From: Pseudomonas cedrina subsp. cedrina
GTDB lineage: Bacteria > Pseudomonadota > Gammaproteobacteria > Pseudomonadales > Pseudomonadaceae
Length of the DNA stretch: 64,000 nucleotides
Direction: 5' to 3'
Assembly: GCF_001983175.1 (NCBI RefSeq)
Contig: NZ_MNPW01000006.1
Coordinates: forward strand, 62,001 to 126,000
Within the stretch, counting starts at the first letter, position 1. Each line of letters starts with the position of its first letter. The notes beneath the pieces are model-generated. The model was given only the letters and a program-made list of their open reading frames with translations. It was not told the DNA's origin and did not search any database. The translations under genes were made by a program, and so were the position numbers. Below are positions 18,475-26,652 of the stretch, piece after piece.

Positions 18475-18960
18475 TTAAGCCTGTCTCACTGGCGGCTTGC
18501 GCCGCACGTAAAGGGTTTTGTCGACCCGCGCCACCAAGGTGCCGGAGCCGTCATGGATCTGGACCTCAAGATGAGGCAAATATTTGTCGCCCCCTTCGGT
18601 CTGTCGACGCACCTCATCGAGCAAGGCCTCGTCGATGAAAAATTCGGCGAACACCGGGCCCTTGCCCGGCGAGATGAAGTCGATACTCGCCGCCTTGTCC
18701 CACACGATGTAGTCGCGGCCCAGGTTCTCCATCAGCATCAGCATGTAGAACGGGTCGACCATTGAATACAGGCTGCCACCGAACTGCGTGCCGACATAAT
18801 TGCGGTTGTACCAGCCCAGGCCCATGCGCACCTTGACGTGGCGAAAGTCGGCGCTCATGTGCTGCACGCTGACCCCCGCGCCCAGGTACGGCGGGTACAG
18901 GGTCATGACCCAACGCAACAACCGCGCCTTGCCCAGGCGCTCGATCAGCCACTTACGCAT
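18475..18960 (-). CDS. DUF4442 hot-dog-fold protein (thioesterase-like)
   Basis: A 161-aa protein starting MRKWLIERLGKARLLRW. The central GTQFGGSLYSMVDPFYMLMLME segment fits the DUF4442 hot-dog fold, related to acyl-CoA thioesterases. No activity is known. The start overlaps the ubiH stop by 8 bases and ubiI follows after 4 bases, so translation is coupled. This position between two ubiquinone hydroxylases hints at a link with ubiquinone or lipid metabolism; that is inference. Confidence 0.8.
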   Translation of the reverse strand: MRKWLIERLGKARLLRWVMTLYPPYLGAGVSVQHMSADFRHVKVRMGLGWYNRNYVGTQFGGSLYSMVDPFYMLMLMENLGRDYIVWDKAASIDFISPGKGPVFAEFFIDEALLDEVRRQTEGGDKYLPHLEVQIHDGSGTLVARVDKTLYVRRKPPVRQA

Positions 18961-20140
18961 CGGGACGCGTGCCCAGGCCCATGGCCTGACGAGCGAACCA
19001 GCGTTTGGCCGGCGGCAGCAGGTCCAGGCCCAGCAGGCCCATGTTGCGGCCCATCGCGACCAACGGTTGCGCACTGCCGAACAGGCGTGTGACCTGGTCG
19101 GAAAACCCCACGGTCAGCTTTTGGTCCATGCGCTGGCGCTCCCGATAGGCCTGCAAGGTCGCCAGGTCGCCGGGCACCGTCGGCCCGGCCAGCAAGGCTT
19201 CGGCCAAGGCATTCGCATCGCGCAGGGACAAATTGAAGCCCTGCCCGGCAATCGGGTGCAGGCTGTGGGCCGCATTGCCCAGGATCGCCAGGTGCGAGCG
19301 CACTTGCTCCTCGGCTTGCACCAAGGTCAGCGGATACAGGTGACGGGCGCCGACTTGCTTCAGGGTGCCCAGGCGGTAACCGAACACGTCCTGCAATTCC
19401 TTCAAGAAGCTACGTTCATCCAGGTTGGCCAGGCGCTGGGCGTCCATGCCGATGCGCGTCCACACCAGCGCGCAGCGGTTGTCCGGCAGCGGCAGCAAGG
19501 CCATCGGGCCCTCATCGGTGAAACGCTCGAACGCTTCGCCGTTATGGGCTTCGCTCGGGGTGATGTTGGCGATCAACGCGCTCTGGTTATACGGGCGGGT
19601 CTTCACGCCAATGCCCAGTTGTTCGCGCAGGCCGGAGCGGCCGCCGTCGGCCAGCACCGCGAGGTCGCAGTCCAGCACGGTTTCATCGTTGAGCGTGAGG
19701 CGGTAGCCATCCGGCAGCGGCTCCATGCGCGTGACTTCCGCCGGGCAGCGCCAACTGACCACGTCCCTGTCCAGGCCTTGCCACAGGCATTGGCCCAGCC
19801 AGGCGTTTTCCACTACATAACCGAGGGCCGGCACGCCCTCCTCCATGGCAGACAGACGCGCGGTGGAGAAACGCCCACGGTCGGACACGTGGATTTGCTT
19901 GATCGGCTCGGCGCGGCGGGAAATATCCTGCCACAGGCCCAGGCGCTGATAGATCTGCCGGGCACCAAAGGACAGCGCCGAAGAGCGCGCATCGTAGCTC
20001 GGCTGGTAGCTGTCGCCCGGTGCAAAGGGTTCGATCAGCATGATCTTCCAGCCCCGCGCCTTGGCCCCTGCCTGCAACGCCAGCGCCAGGCTGGCGCCCA
20101 CCAGGCCGCCACCGATGATCGCCAGGTTGACCCGGCTCAT
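18953..20140 (-). CDS. ubiH: 2-octaprenyl-6-methoxyphenol hydroxylase
   Basis: A 395-aa FAD monooxygenase. It has GGGLVGASLALAL at the N-terminus, DGGRSGLREQLGI (~residue 160) and GNAAHSLHPIAGQGFNLSL (~285), all typical of UbiH, which hydroxylates ring carbon 1 in ubiquinone synthesis. The ARSSALSFGA motif after residue 50 is the family's substrate-side signature. It overlaps pepP by 4 bases upstream and the DUF4442 gene by 8 bases downstream. Confidence 0.92.
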   Translation of the reverse strand: MSRVNLAIIGGGLVGASLALALQAGAKARGWKIMLIEPFAPGDSYQPSYDARSSALSFGARQIYQRLGLWQDISRRAEPIKQIHVSDRGRFSTARLSAMEEGVPALGYVVENAWLGQCLWQGLDRDVVSWRCPAEVTRMEPLPDGYRLTLNDETVLDCDLAVLADGGRSGLREQLGIGVKTRPYNQSALIANITPSEAHNGEAFERFTDEGPMALLPLPDNRCALVWTRIGMDAQRLANLDERSFLKELQDVFGYRLGTLKQVGARHLYPLTLVQAEEQVRSHLAILGNAAHSLHPIAGQGFNLSLRDANALAEALLAGPTVPGDLATLQAYRERQRMDQKLTVGFSDQVTRLFGSAQPLVAMGRNMGLLGLDLLPPAKRWFARQAMGLGTRPDA

Positions 20141-21459
20141 CGGGCAGCCGCCATGAGAGCTTCGATCTCGGCGACGGTCTTGGGCACGCCGCCGGTCAGG
20201 ATTTCACAGCCTTGCTTGGTCACCACCACGTCGTCCTCGATGCGTACGCCAATGCCACGCCATTTCTTTGCCACGTTCAGGTTGTCCGGCGAGATGTAGA
20301 TGCCCGGCTCCACGGTCAACGCCATGCCGACTTCCAGCACACGCCATTCACCGCCCACTTTGTAGTCGCCCACATCATGCACGTCCATGCCCAGCCAGTG
20401 CCCGGCGCGGTGCATATAGAAGGTTTTATAGGCTTCGCTGGCGACCAGCTCATCGACGTCACCTTGCAGCAGCCCAAGTCTCACCAACCCGGCGGTGATG
20501 ACTTGCACGGTCGCTTCATGGGCCTGGTTCCAGTGCTTGCCGGGGCCGATCTGGGCAAAGGCGGCTTCCTGGGAAGCCAGCACGATTTCATAGATCGCCT
20601 TCTGTTCGGGCGAAAATTTGCCATTCACCGGCCAGGTGCGAGTGATGTCGCTGGCGTAACAGTCGATTTCGCAACCGGCGTCGATCAGCACCAGGTCACC
20701 GTCCTTGAGCAGCGCGTCATTGCGCTGGTAATGCAGGATGCAGCTGTTGCGCCCCGCCGCGACGATCGAACCATAGGCCGGCATTTTAGCGCCGCCTTTA
20801 CGGAACTCGTAATCCAGCTCGGCTTCCAGGCTGAATTCGTGCAAACCGACGCGGCTGGCCTGCATCGCCCGTACATGGGCAGCGCAAGAGATCCGCGCGG
20901 CCTCGCGCATTACCTTCAGCTCCGCCGCCGATTTATACAGGCGCATGTCGTGGAGCAGATGATCCAGGGCAACGAATTCGTTGGGCGGCTGCGCACCCAG
21001 GTGCGCTTTGGAGCGGATCACGTTGATCCATTCCATCAGGTGCCGATCGAACTCCGCGTTGCTGCCCATGGCCGAATACACCCGGTCGCGGCCTTCGATC
21101 AGGCCGGGCAGGATGTCGTCGATATCGGTGATGGGGAAGGCATCGTCGGCGCCAAAGTCACGCACTGCGCCTTCGGTGCCGGCGCGCAGGCCGTCCCACA
21201 GTTCGCGTTCGGCATTGCGCTCGCGGCAGAACAGCACGTACTCGCCGTGCTGGCGACCGGGCATCAGCACGATCACCGCCGAGGGCTCGGGGAAACCGCT
21301 CAGGTACTGGAAATCGCTGTCCTGGCGGTACACATGCTCGACGTCACGGTTGCGGATCGCCACGGCGGCGGCCGGCAGGATCGCGATGCTGTTGGGTTCC
21401 ATCTGCGCCATCAGCGCCTTGCGGCGCCGCGTGTATTCCGCTCTGGGGATATGGATCAT
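20137..21459 (-). CDS. pepP: Xaa-Pro aminopeptidase (M24B)
   Basis: A 440-aa dimanganese peptidase removing an N-terminal residue before proline. The metal ligands are visible: DAGCEIDCYASDITRTW (two Asp), HRAGHWLGMDVHD (His), TVEPGIYIS (Glu) and GVRIEDDVVV (Glu). The N-terminal ~170 residues are the usual creatinase-like domain (RQDSDFQYLSGFPEPSAV). The pepP-ubiH order with a 4-base overlap is shared with E. coli and P. aeruginosa. Confidence 0.95.
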   Translation of the reverse strand: MIHIPRAEYTRRRKALMAQMEPNSIAILPAAAVAIRNRDVEHVYRQDSDFQYLSGFPEPSAVIVLMPGRQHGEYVLFCRERNAERELWDGLRAGTEGAVRDFGADDAFPITDIDDILPGLIEGRDRVYSAMGSNAEFDRHLMEWINVIRSKAHLGAQPPNEFVALDHLLHDMRLYKSAAELKVMREAARISCAAHVRAMQASRVGLHEFSLEAELDYEFRKGGAKMPAYGSIVAAGRNSCILHYQRNDALLKDGDLVLIDAGCEIDCYASDITRTWPVNGKFSPEQKAIYEIVLASQEAAFAQIGPGKHWNQAHEATVQVITAGLVRLGLLQGDVDELVASEAYKTFYMHRAGHWLGMDVHDVGDYKVGGEWRVLEVGMALTVEPGIYISPDNLNVAKKWRGIGVRIEDDVVVTKQGCEILTGGVPKTVAEIEALMAAAR

Positions 21460-21479
21460 GGGCAGACGGGCTTCCTTTT

Positions 21480-22037
21480 TCAGTGCAGCGACGGCTTGGG
21501 CGCAGCAGGTTCAGCGGACTTGCGGGTCTCGGTGAACAGCAGCAACGGCGCGACGCGCAGGTATTCCATTACTTCCATGTAGTCGCCTTCGCCGTCTTCG
21601 GATTCTTCCAGGGCATCCTGCACCTGGGAGATGGCGGCCAGGTCCTGCAACACTTCCTTGGCGTCGGTGCTCAGTTCCAGGCCGCCGGCGTTGACGCCAA
21701 AACCGTGGAGAAAGCCTTGGCACCATTGGCCCAGGGCCGCGGCACGCTCGGTGAGCGGGGCGTCGTCGGTGGGCAGCAGCAGGACCACGGTGACGTCATC
21801 ACCTGTGAGCTCGCCTTTGACCATTTCCTGCAGGCCGATCAGCGCATTACGCACGTTTTCGGTGGGTTCGGTCTCCAGCAGCTCGGCCACGTCGGCCAGC
21901 CAATTGTCGGCATCAAAGCCAACGCCGGTGCAGCTGCGGCCCAGCAACACGCCGTGCAGTTCGGCAGGCGAGCAAGGGTGGCCGCTGGTGCTCAGCAGTT
22001 TGGAAAAAGCGTCGTACGGGGAGTTCTGAATAGGCAT
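21480..22037 (-). CDS. ygfB: UPF0149 family protein YgfB
   Basis: A 185-aa all-helical protein ([16 protein letters not shown] near the N-terminus and [13 protein letters not shown] near residue 105 are the family motifs). It heads the pepP-ubiH-ubiI operon, 20 bases before pepP. YgfB is a family of small cytoplasmic proteins; in P. aeruginosa it has been linked to beta-lactam resistance through regulation of the ampDh3 promoter. The Ala/Pro-rich tail ([10 protein letters not shown]) is probably disordered. Confidence 0.88.
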   Translation of the reverse strand: MPIQNSPYDAFSKLLSTSGHPCSPAELHGVLLGRSCTGVGFDADNWLADVAELLETEPTENVRNALIGLQEMVKGELTGDDVTVVLLLPTDDAPLTERAAALGQWCQGFLHGFGVNAGGLELSTDAKEVLQDLAAISQVQDALEESEDGEGDYMEVMEYLRVAPLLLFTETRKSAEPAAPKPSLH

Positions 22038-22175
22038 GGTGAGCTAGGCGCCAGACGGCGCAATGTCTAGAATGGAGCGCTGTATCCTAGCACCGGCAGA
22101 CGTACCAAGACTATCAAGGGCGTCAGATCGTTTATCCTGCAGTTGCCATTCATCAGACAAATCCAGTGGAACCCA

Positions 22176-22385
22176 ATGGAAGACACCGACCTGCAAGCGC
22201 TGATGGCCAGACTCGAATTGCTAATTACCCGGGTCGAGCAACTAAAGAGTCAAAACGGACTCCTATTAGCTCAGGAAAAGACCTGGCGCGAGGAACGCGC
22301 TCACCTCATTGAAAAAAACGAAATCGCCCGGCGTAAGGTCGAATCGATGATTTCGCGCCTGAAGGCCCTGGAGCAAGACTCATGA
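22176..22385 (+). CDS. TIGR02449 coiled-coil protein (ZapB-like)
   Basis: A 69-aa protein, almost entirely one heptad coiled coil (LQALMARLELLITRVEQLKS), with no membrane segment. Its stop overlaps the zapA start in ATGA, so the two are translationally coupled. ZapB in E. coli is a similar small coiled coil that binds ZapA at the Z-ring, so a division role is inferred from fold and position. An upstream in-frame ATG at 22143 is less likely because the conserved frame opens at MEDTDLQ. Confidence 0.85.
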   Translation: MEDTDLQALMARLELLITRVEQLKSQNGLLLAQEKTWREERAHLIEKNEIARRKVESMISRLKALEQDS

Positions 22386-22699
22386 GTTCAAGCAATAGCG
22401 TCACCGTGCAGATCCTCGATAAAGAGTATTCGATCATCTGCCCCCAGGAAGAGCGCAGCAACCTGGTGAGCGCCGCCCGCTACCTGGATGGCAAGATGCG
22501 TGAAATCCGCAGCAGCGGCAAAGTAATCGGCGCCGACCGCATCGCCGTGATGGCCGCACTGAATATTACCCACGACCTGCTGCATAAGCAGGAACGCCCT
22601 GACGTGCAGGCCAGCGGCTCGACGCGTGAGCAAGTGCGTGACCTGCTTGAGCGGGTTGATCTGGTGCTTTCCAGCGATTCGGACGCACCCAAGGGCTGA
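22382..22699 (+). CDS. zapA: Cell division protein ZapA
   Basis: A 105-aa Z-ring stabiliser. The N-terminal globular domain has VTVQILDKEYSIICPQEER and ARYLDGKMREIRSSGKVIGADRIAVMAALNITHDLL, followed by a C-terminal helix. It bundles FtsZ filaments in the cytoplasm. The 6S RNA gene starts about 30 bases downstream, an arrangement shared by most gamma-proteobacteria. Confidence 0.95.
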   Translation: MSSSNSVTVQILDKEYSIICPQEERSNLVSAARYLDGKMREIRSSGKVIGADRIAVMAALNITHDLLHKQERPDVQASGSTREQVRDLLERVDLVLSSDSDAPKG

Positions 22700-22729
22700 T
22701 TGCCGCGACTGTTTAAGGTATACTCGCCT

Positions 22730-22910
22730 CACTCCCTGGCGTGCTTGCCAGTCGGCGATGTCCCGGAGCCGATTCGCACTACCCTGGAAGTTGCACGTTG
22801 GGCTGGTGTGCATGTCCGCTAGACGGAAAGCCTTAAAGCCTACTGCTTCTTCCACCTTGAACTTTCGGGTTCAAGGGCTAAGTCGACAGCGGTTCTGTCG
22901 GGGAGCCTGA
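22730..22910 (+). ncRNA. ssrS: 6S RNA
   Basis: The region lies between zapA and the 5-formyltetrahydrofolate cyclo-ligase gene, the conserved ssrS location. A -10 box TATACT at 22719-22724 puts +1 near 22730. The ends can pair (CTCCC at 22732-22736 with GGGAG near 22901-22905), as needed for the closing stem, and the interior contains long complementary segments. Length of about 180 bases fits the Pseudomonas RNA, which binds sigma70-RNA polymerase in stationary phase. Exact ends are estimated to within ~5 bases. Confidence 0.85.
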
Positions 22911-22921
22911 ATTCCCAAACT

Positions 22922-22951
22922 CAATGCCAGTCCTCGGACTGGCATTGTTTT
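22922..22951 (+). terminator. Hairpin between 6S RNA and fau
   Basis: A 12-bp perfect stem CAATGCCAGTCC/GGACTGGCATTG with minimal loop is followed by TTTT, only 13 bases before the next ATG. It may terminate part of the transcription while allowing read-through into fau. Confidence 0.75.
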
Positions 22952-22964
22952 ATGAGCCAAAACC

Positions 22965-23594
22965 ATGACCGAACCTGCGCCGCTCTCCCGTCCGCAACTT
23001 CGACGCATGTTGCGCAACGCCCGCCGCGCCCTCACGCCGAGCGAGCAGCGCAAGGCCTCTCAAGGCCTGTACCGGCAACTGGCACAGCACCCGCTGTTTC
23101 GCCGGGCCAAACATATTTCCTTGTATCTGCCGACGGACGGTGAAATCGATCCGCGCCTGCTGCTGCGCGCCGCCCAGCGCCGTGGCAAGGCCACCTACCT
23201 GCCGGTACTCAGCGCCTGGCCACGGACCAAGATGGTGTTCCAACGCGTAAGGCCTGGGGAAAAGCTGCTGCCCAACCGCTTTCGCATCCTGGAGCCTCGG
23301 GTGAATATCAGCCGCCAACGCAAGGTGTGGGCGCTGGACCTGGTGCTGCTGCCGTTGGTGGGGTTCGACGATGCCGGTGGACGGCTGGGCATGGGCGGCG
23401 GGTTTTACGATCGCAGCCTGGCTTACCTGGCGCGCCGCCGGAGCTGGCGCAAGCCGACGCTGCTGGGCCTGGCCCATGAATGCCAGAAGGTCGAGCGACT
23501 GGTGCAGGCAAGTTGGGATGTGCCGCTGGCTGGCACCGTCACGGATAAGCAGTGGTATATCGCAGAAACGCCACTGGAATCAGCGGCGCCTTGA
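22965..23594 (+). CDS. fau: 5-formyltetrahydrofolate cyclo-ligase
   Basis: A 209-aa ATP-dependent enzyme converting 5-formyl-THF to 5,10-methenyl-THF (E. coli YgfA). Key family segments are ISLYLPTDGEID (substrate pocket) and the C-terminal nucleotide/metal segment LVGFDDAGGRLGMGGGFYDRSL. The gene directly follows the 6S RNA, as in E. coli, where the two are cotranscribed. The N-terminus is Arg-rich (SRPQLRRMLRNARRALTPSE), as usual. Confidence 0.93.
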   Translation: MTEPAPLSRPQLRRMLRNARRALTPSEQRKASQGLYRQLAQHPLFRRAKHISLYLPTDGEIDPRLLLRAAQRRGKATYLPVLSAWPRTKMVFQRVRPGEKLLPNRFRILEPRVNISRQRKVWALDLVLLPLVGFDDAGGRLGMGGGFYDRSLAYLARRRSWRKPTLLGLAHECQKVERLVQASWDVPLAGTVTDKQWYIAETPLESAAP

Positions 23595-23601
23595 AGCCGT
23601 G

Positions 23602-23748
23602 TCAGCGCTTGAATTGCTGTTGCACGGGTGACAGTTCTACAGGCGCATCGGCCTTATTGGACCACAAGCTTTGCGCATACCCGGTGGTCACGACGCCCAG
23701 ACCAAACAAAATAACCAAAATCCATAGTAAATCCGGTTTACGTTGCAT
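23602..23748 (-). CDS. Small single-pass membrane protein, 48 aa
   Basis: A short leftward gene: it reads MQRKPDLLWILVILFGLG, then VVTTGYAQSLWSNKADA and ends VQQQFKR. One hydrophobic segment (residues 7-24) follows a positive N-terminus, so an inner-membrane anchor or an uncleaved/late-cleaved signal is likely. AAGGGGGG lies 7 bases before the ATG, a strong ribosome site. The gene is convergent with fau (7 bases apart) and divergent from the EVE gene. I cannot assign a function. Confidence 0.7.
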   Translation of the reverse strand: MQRKPDLLWILVILFGLGVVTTGYAQSLWSNKADAPVELSPVQQQFKR

Positions 23749-23943
23749 CGATTGCCCCCCTTCAGGCACCTCGTACACGATGACAACAACGTTCCAATGT
23801 AGTCCGTTGCAGCTGCGTCAAGCTTTAAAAGCCGGCATTCTGCGGTAACGTGAACCAACACGCAAACCTTGGCGCCAACCGACTGTCGGTTTGTCATCAT
23901 ATTGCCCGACAACTTGCCCACTGCCTTTTTCAGGAGCCCGAAA

Positions 23944-24393
23944 ATGGCCTACTGGCTGATGAAATCCGAGCCCGACGAGCTCTCGATCAACGACCTTGAA
24001 AAGCTGGGCGAGGCCCGCTGGGACGGGGTGCGCAACTATCAGGCGCGCAACTTTCTAAGGGCCATGGCGGTAGGGGATGAATTCTTCTTCTACCACTCCA
24101 GTTGCCCCGAGCCAGGTATTGCCGGCATCGGCAAAATCATCGAGGCGGCCTATCCGGATCCCACCGCTCTGGAACCGGACAGCCACTACTTCGATGCCAA
24201 GGCCACGCCGGAAAAGAATCCGTGGAGCGCGATCAACGTCGTACACGTGCAAACCTTTTCCAAAGTGCTGGGCCTGGGCTACCTGAAGCAGCAAACTGCA
24301 CTCGCCGAGATGCCTCTGATGCAAAAAGGCAGCCGGCTATCAGTTATGCGCGTTACAGCCGACCAGTGGTCGGCGATCATCGGCCTTCTTTAA
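23944..24393 (+). CDS. EVE domain protein
   Basis: A 149-aa protein that is one EVE domain: MAYWLMKSEPDELSINDLEK, WDGVRNYQARNFLR and GDEFFFYHSSCPEPGIAG are its hallmarks. EVE domains are PUA-like folds thought to read modified bases in DNA or RNA; the human relative is THYN1. AGGAG precedes the chosen ATG by 8 bases. Solitary EVE proteins are common housekeeping genes in gamma-proteobacteria with unknown substrate. Confidence 0.88.
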   Translation: MAYWLMKSEPDELSINDLEKLGEARWDGVRNYQARNFLRAMAVGDEFFFYHSSCPEPGIAGIGKIIEAAYPDPTALEPDSHYFDAKATPEKNPWSAINVVHVQTFSKVLGLGYLKQQTALAEMPLMQKGSRLSVMRVTADQWSAIIGLL

Positions 24394-24473
24394 CTTGGTG
24401 TGACCTCCAATAGTGGCGCGGAGCGGAAAGAGCCTTGCACCTGAGACAAGTGGTTGAAACCCACAGCGATAAA

Positions 24474-24501
24474 GACATTAAAAATCCGGAAAAAATAATA
24501 T
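24474..24501 (+). promoter_or_regulatory. Candidate sigma70 promoter in AT-rich insert
   Basis: GACATT (24474-24479) and TAATAT (24496-24501) are separated by 16 bases within an A-rich run. This would give a leader of about 115 bases before the ATG at 24624. Identified by eye. Confidence 0.4.
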
Positions 24502-24565
24502 AAAGCCCTGTCAGCTATCACAGTAGTAGCTTTACTTGTCACGAGGTCTACTGACGACACAGCAC

Positions 24566-24596
24566 GTTGCCAAGGAAATATGAGGAACCTGGCAAC
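24566..24596 (+). other. Hairpin in the leader of the frameshifted gene
   Basis: GTTGCC(A)AGG and CCTGGCAAC pair with one bulged A around a 12-base loop. The structure ends 14 bases before the ribosome site AAGGAG at 24611. It could stabilise the mRNA or affect translation. Confidence 0.4.
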
Positions 24597-24623
24597 TTAT
24601 CGTCAACATAAAGGAGACTCGTC

Positions 24624-25042
24624 ATGACTGAAATTCCAGAACCGGATCAAAACATGGTTGAAACCACTGACGACATTATCGCACCCCCCCAACCACCACG
24701 CCGACTAAAATTGTGGTAGAAGGCCCGTACCCAGCATGGGGATACACAGGCCGCATGGAATGCGAGTATTTTTTTACTGCTCCTGGATCCCCGCTCGTCT
24801 TATTCAGAACCTTAAGATACTACCTTCAGGCAAGTTATAAACCCGAGTCGTCGCGATTCCAAATTACGGTACCTGACTTGTCACCCCTAGTCGTATTCCC
24901 GGCAGCGATAAACCAATGGATGCGTTGGGATTCAAGCGTCGAATCGACTTCAAGATCCTATACCTGTGATTTCATATTCCAATACTTGCCGAACGGACCG
25001 AGTGTAGTAGTTCGAAAAGTTGTCACCCTACCTATTAAATGA
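24624..25042 (+). pseudogene. Unknown gene split by a one-base shift at a C7 tract
   Basis: An ATG with an excellent ribosome site (AAAGGAG) opens a frame reading MTEIPEPDQNMVETTDDII, which stops at TAG 24717-24719. The -1 frame is open from before that point to TGA 25040-25042. A single extra C in the CCCCCCC run (24684-24690) joins them as ...IIAPPPTTTPTKIVVEGPY..., about 138 aa. The joined protein has no signal peptide or membrane segment; it looks beta-rich (ITVPDLSPLVVFPAAINQW). I do not recognise the family. The AT-rich codon use differs from the neighbours, suggesting acquisition. Phase variation, true decay or an assembly error would all fit. Confidence 0.6.
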
Positions 25043-25052
25043 AACACTATTT

Positions 25053-25079
25053 CCTGCGGCTGGGCGACCCAGCCGCAGG
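25053..25079. terminator. Hairpin between convergent genes
   Basis: A perfect 12-bp stem CCTGCGGCTGGG/CCCAGCCGCAGG with a CGA loop lies between the frameshifted gene and the convergent fliL-like gene. Neither strand has a long U-tract, so it is probably a weak two-way terminator. Confidence 0.6.
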
Positions 25080-25095
25080 CTTCGTCAAACTGCAT

Positions 25096-25503
25096 TTACT
25101 GAATAATTAAGTTATTGAACAACAAGTCTTCCACCACCGGCTTGCCGGTCTCGTCATTCATAACTTGCTGAGTCTGCTTGAGGGCTTCCTGACGCAGTTT
25201 CTCCTTCCCTTCGACAGTGCTCATCGCCTCGCTGGTCTGCTGGGTGAACAGCGCCACCAGCTGGTTACGGATCAACGCGTCGTTGGCTTTGACCGCGGCG
25301 GCGGCTTCGGTGCCGGTCACGCGCAGGGCGATGTCGGCCTTGAATACCTTTAGTTTTGCCGTGCCATCCAGGCCATAGTTACCCACGAACGGCGGGCTCA
25401 GGCTGATATAGCTGACCTTCGGCGCCTCGCCCTCTTTGGCTTCTTCGGCCTGGGCTGCCATCGGCAAGGTCAGGGCCAGCATCAACAGGATCCACGCTTT
25501 CAC
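25096..25503 (-). CDS. FliL-like periplasmic protein
   Basis: A 135-aa protein with a cleavable-looking signal (MKAWILLMLALTLPMAAQA). It is followed by a FliL-type domain: YISLSPPFVGNYG...LKVFKADIALRV, and LFTQQTSEAMSTVEGKEKLRQEAL near residue 85. FliL proteins associate with the flagellar motor, but no flagellar genes are near, and the motor FliL has an uncleaved anchor rather than a signal peptide. This is the stand-alone paralogue found at the same place in other pseudomonads; the role is unknown. Confidence 0.78.
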   Translation of the reverse strand: MKAWILLMLALTLPMAAQAEEAKEGEAPKVSYISLSPPFVGNYGLDGTAKLKVFKADIALRVTGTEAAAAVKANDALIRNQLVALFTQQTSEAMSTVEGKEKLRQEALKQTQQVMNDETGKPVVEDLLFNNLIIQ

Positions 25504-25653
25504 AGTTCATTCCTCACATTCGGTTGCCGGGTAGCATAACGCTAGCAAGGCAGAGCACAAGCTTATGGCGGCTTATCAGGCCTGGGCATGCTCGTTGACC
25601 CACGGCCTGGCCCTCCTACACTTATCGGCCACGACGCCAAAAGGAATAGTCCG

Positions 25654-26631
25654 ATGAAAGCTGTGCTGTGCAAAGCCTTCGGCCCCGCCGAAACCCTGGT
25701 GCTGGAAGAGATCGCGAGCCCTACGATCAAGAAGAATGAAATCCTGCTGGACGTGCATGCCGCCGGCGTCAACTTCCCGGACACCTTGATTATCGAGGGC
25801 AAATACCAGTTCAAGCCGCCCTTCCCGTTTTCACCGGGTGGCGAAGCGGCAGGCGTGGTCAGTGAAGTGGGTGAGAAGGTCAGCCACCTGAAAGTCGGTG
25901 ACCGGGTCATGGCACTGACCGGTTGGGGCAGCTTTGCCGAGCAGGTGGCGGTGCCGGGCTACAACGTGCTGCCGATCCCGCCGAGCATGGACTTCAATAC
26001 CGCTGCCGCATTCAGCATGACCTACGGCACGTCCATGCACGCGCTGAAACAGCGAGCCAACCTGCAACCCGGCGAAACCCTGCTGGTACTCGGCGCCTCC
26101 GGTGGCGTGGGCCTGGCCGCGGTGGAAATCGGCAAAGCCATGGGCGCGCGAGTGATTGCGGCCGCCAGCAGTGCCGACAAGCTTGCAGTGGCCAAGGCCG
26201 CCGGCGCGGATGAGCTGATCAACTACAGCGAAGCCAGCCTGAAAGACGAGATCAAGCGACTCACCGACGGCAACGGTGCCGATGTAATCTACGACCCGGT
26301 GGGCGGCGACTTGTTTGACCAGGCCGTGCGCGCCATCGCCTGGAACGGCCGCCTGCTGGTGGTGGGGTTCGCCAGCGGGCGCATTCCCGAGCTGCCGGTG
26401 AACTTGGCGCTGCTCAAGGGCGCGGCGGTGGTTGGGGTGTTCTGGGGATCATTTGCCCAGCGTCAGCCGCAGGACAATGCGGCGAATTTTCAGCAGTTGT
26501 TTGGCTGGTATGCCGACGGCAAGCTCAAGCCGTTGGTGTCGCAGGTGTATCCGCTGGAGCAGGCGGCCCAGGCGATCAATGACCTCGGCCAGCGCAAGGC
26601 TGTCGGTAAGGTGGTCGTCCAAATCCGCTAG
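25654..26631 (+). CDS. NADPH:quinone oxidoreductase-like protein (MDR family)
   Basis: A 325-aa medium-chain dehydrogenase/reductase. The N-terminal catalytic domain (HAAGVNFPDTLIIEGKY, PFPFSPGGEAAGVV) lacks the Cys/His zinc ligands, as in quinone reductases. The NADPH-binding Rossmann domain has LLVLGASGGVGLAAVEIGKA near residue 145. It probably reduces quinones or enoyl compounds. AAGGAA eight bases before the ATG supports this start; the longer frame runs into the promoter. Confidence 0.88.
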   Translation: MKAVLCKAFGPAETLVLEEIASPTIKKNEILLDVHAAGVNFPDTLIIEGKYQFKPPFPFSPGGEAAGVVSEVGEKVSHLKVGDRVMALTGWGSFAEQVAVPGYNVLPIPPSMDFNTAAAFSMTYGTSMHALKQRANLQPGETLLVLGASGGVGLAAVEIGKAMGARVIAAASSADKLAVAKAAGADELINYSEASLKDEIKRLTDGNGADVIYDPVGGDLFDQAVRAIAWNGRLLVVGFASGRIPELPVNLALLKGAAVVGVFWGSFAQRQPQDNAANFQQLFGWYADGKLKPLVSQVYPLEQAAQAINDLGQRKAVGKVVVQIR

Positions 26632-26652
26632 TTGATTTTGAAATACGGACAG

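Noticed and set aside
24684..24692. Programmed -1 ribosomal frameshift at CCCCCCC
   Set aside because: The heptamer phase (A CCC CCC CAA) does not allow good re-pairing in both ribosomal sites and no downstream pseudoknot was evident; phase variation or decay is simpler, though not excluded.
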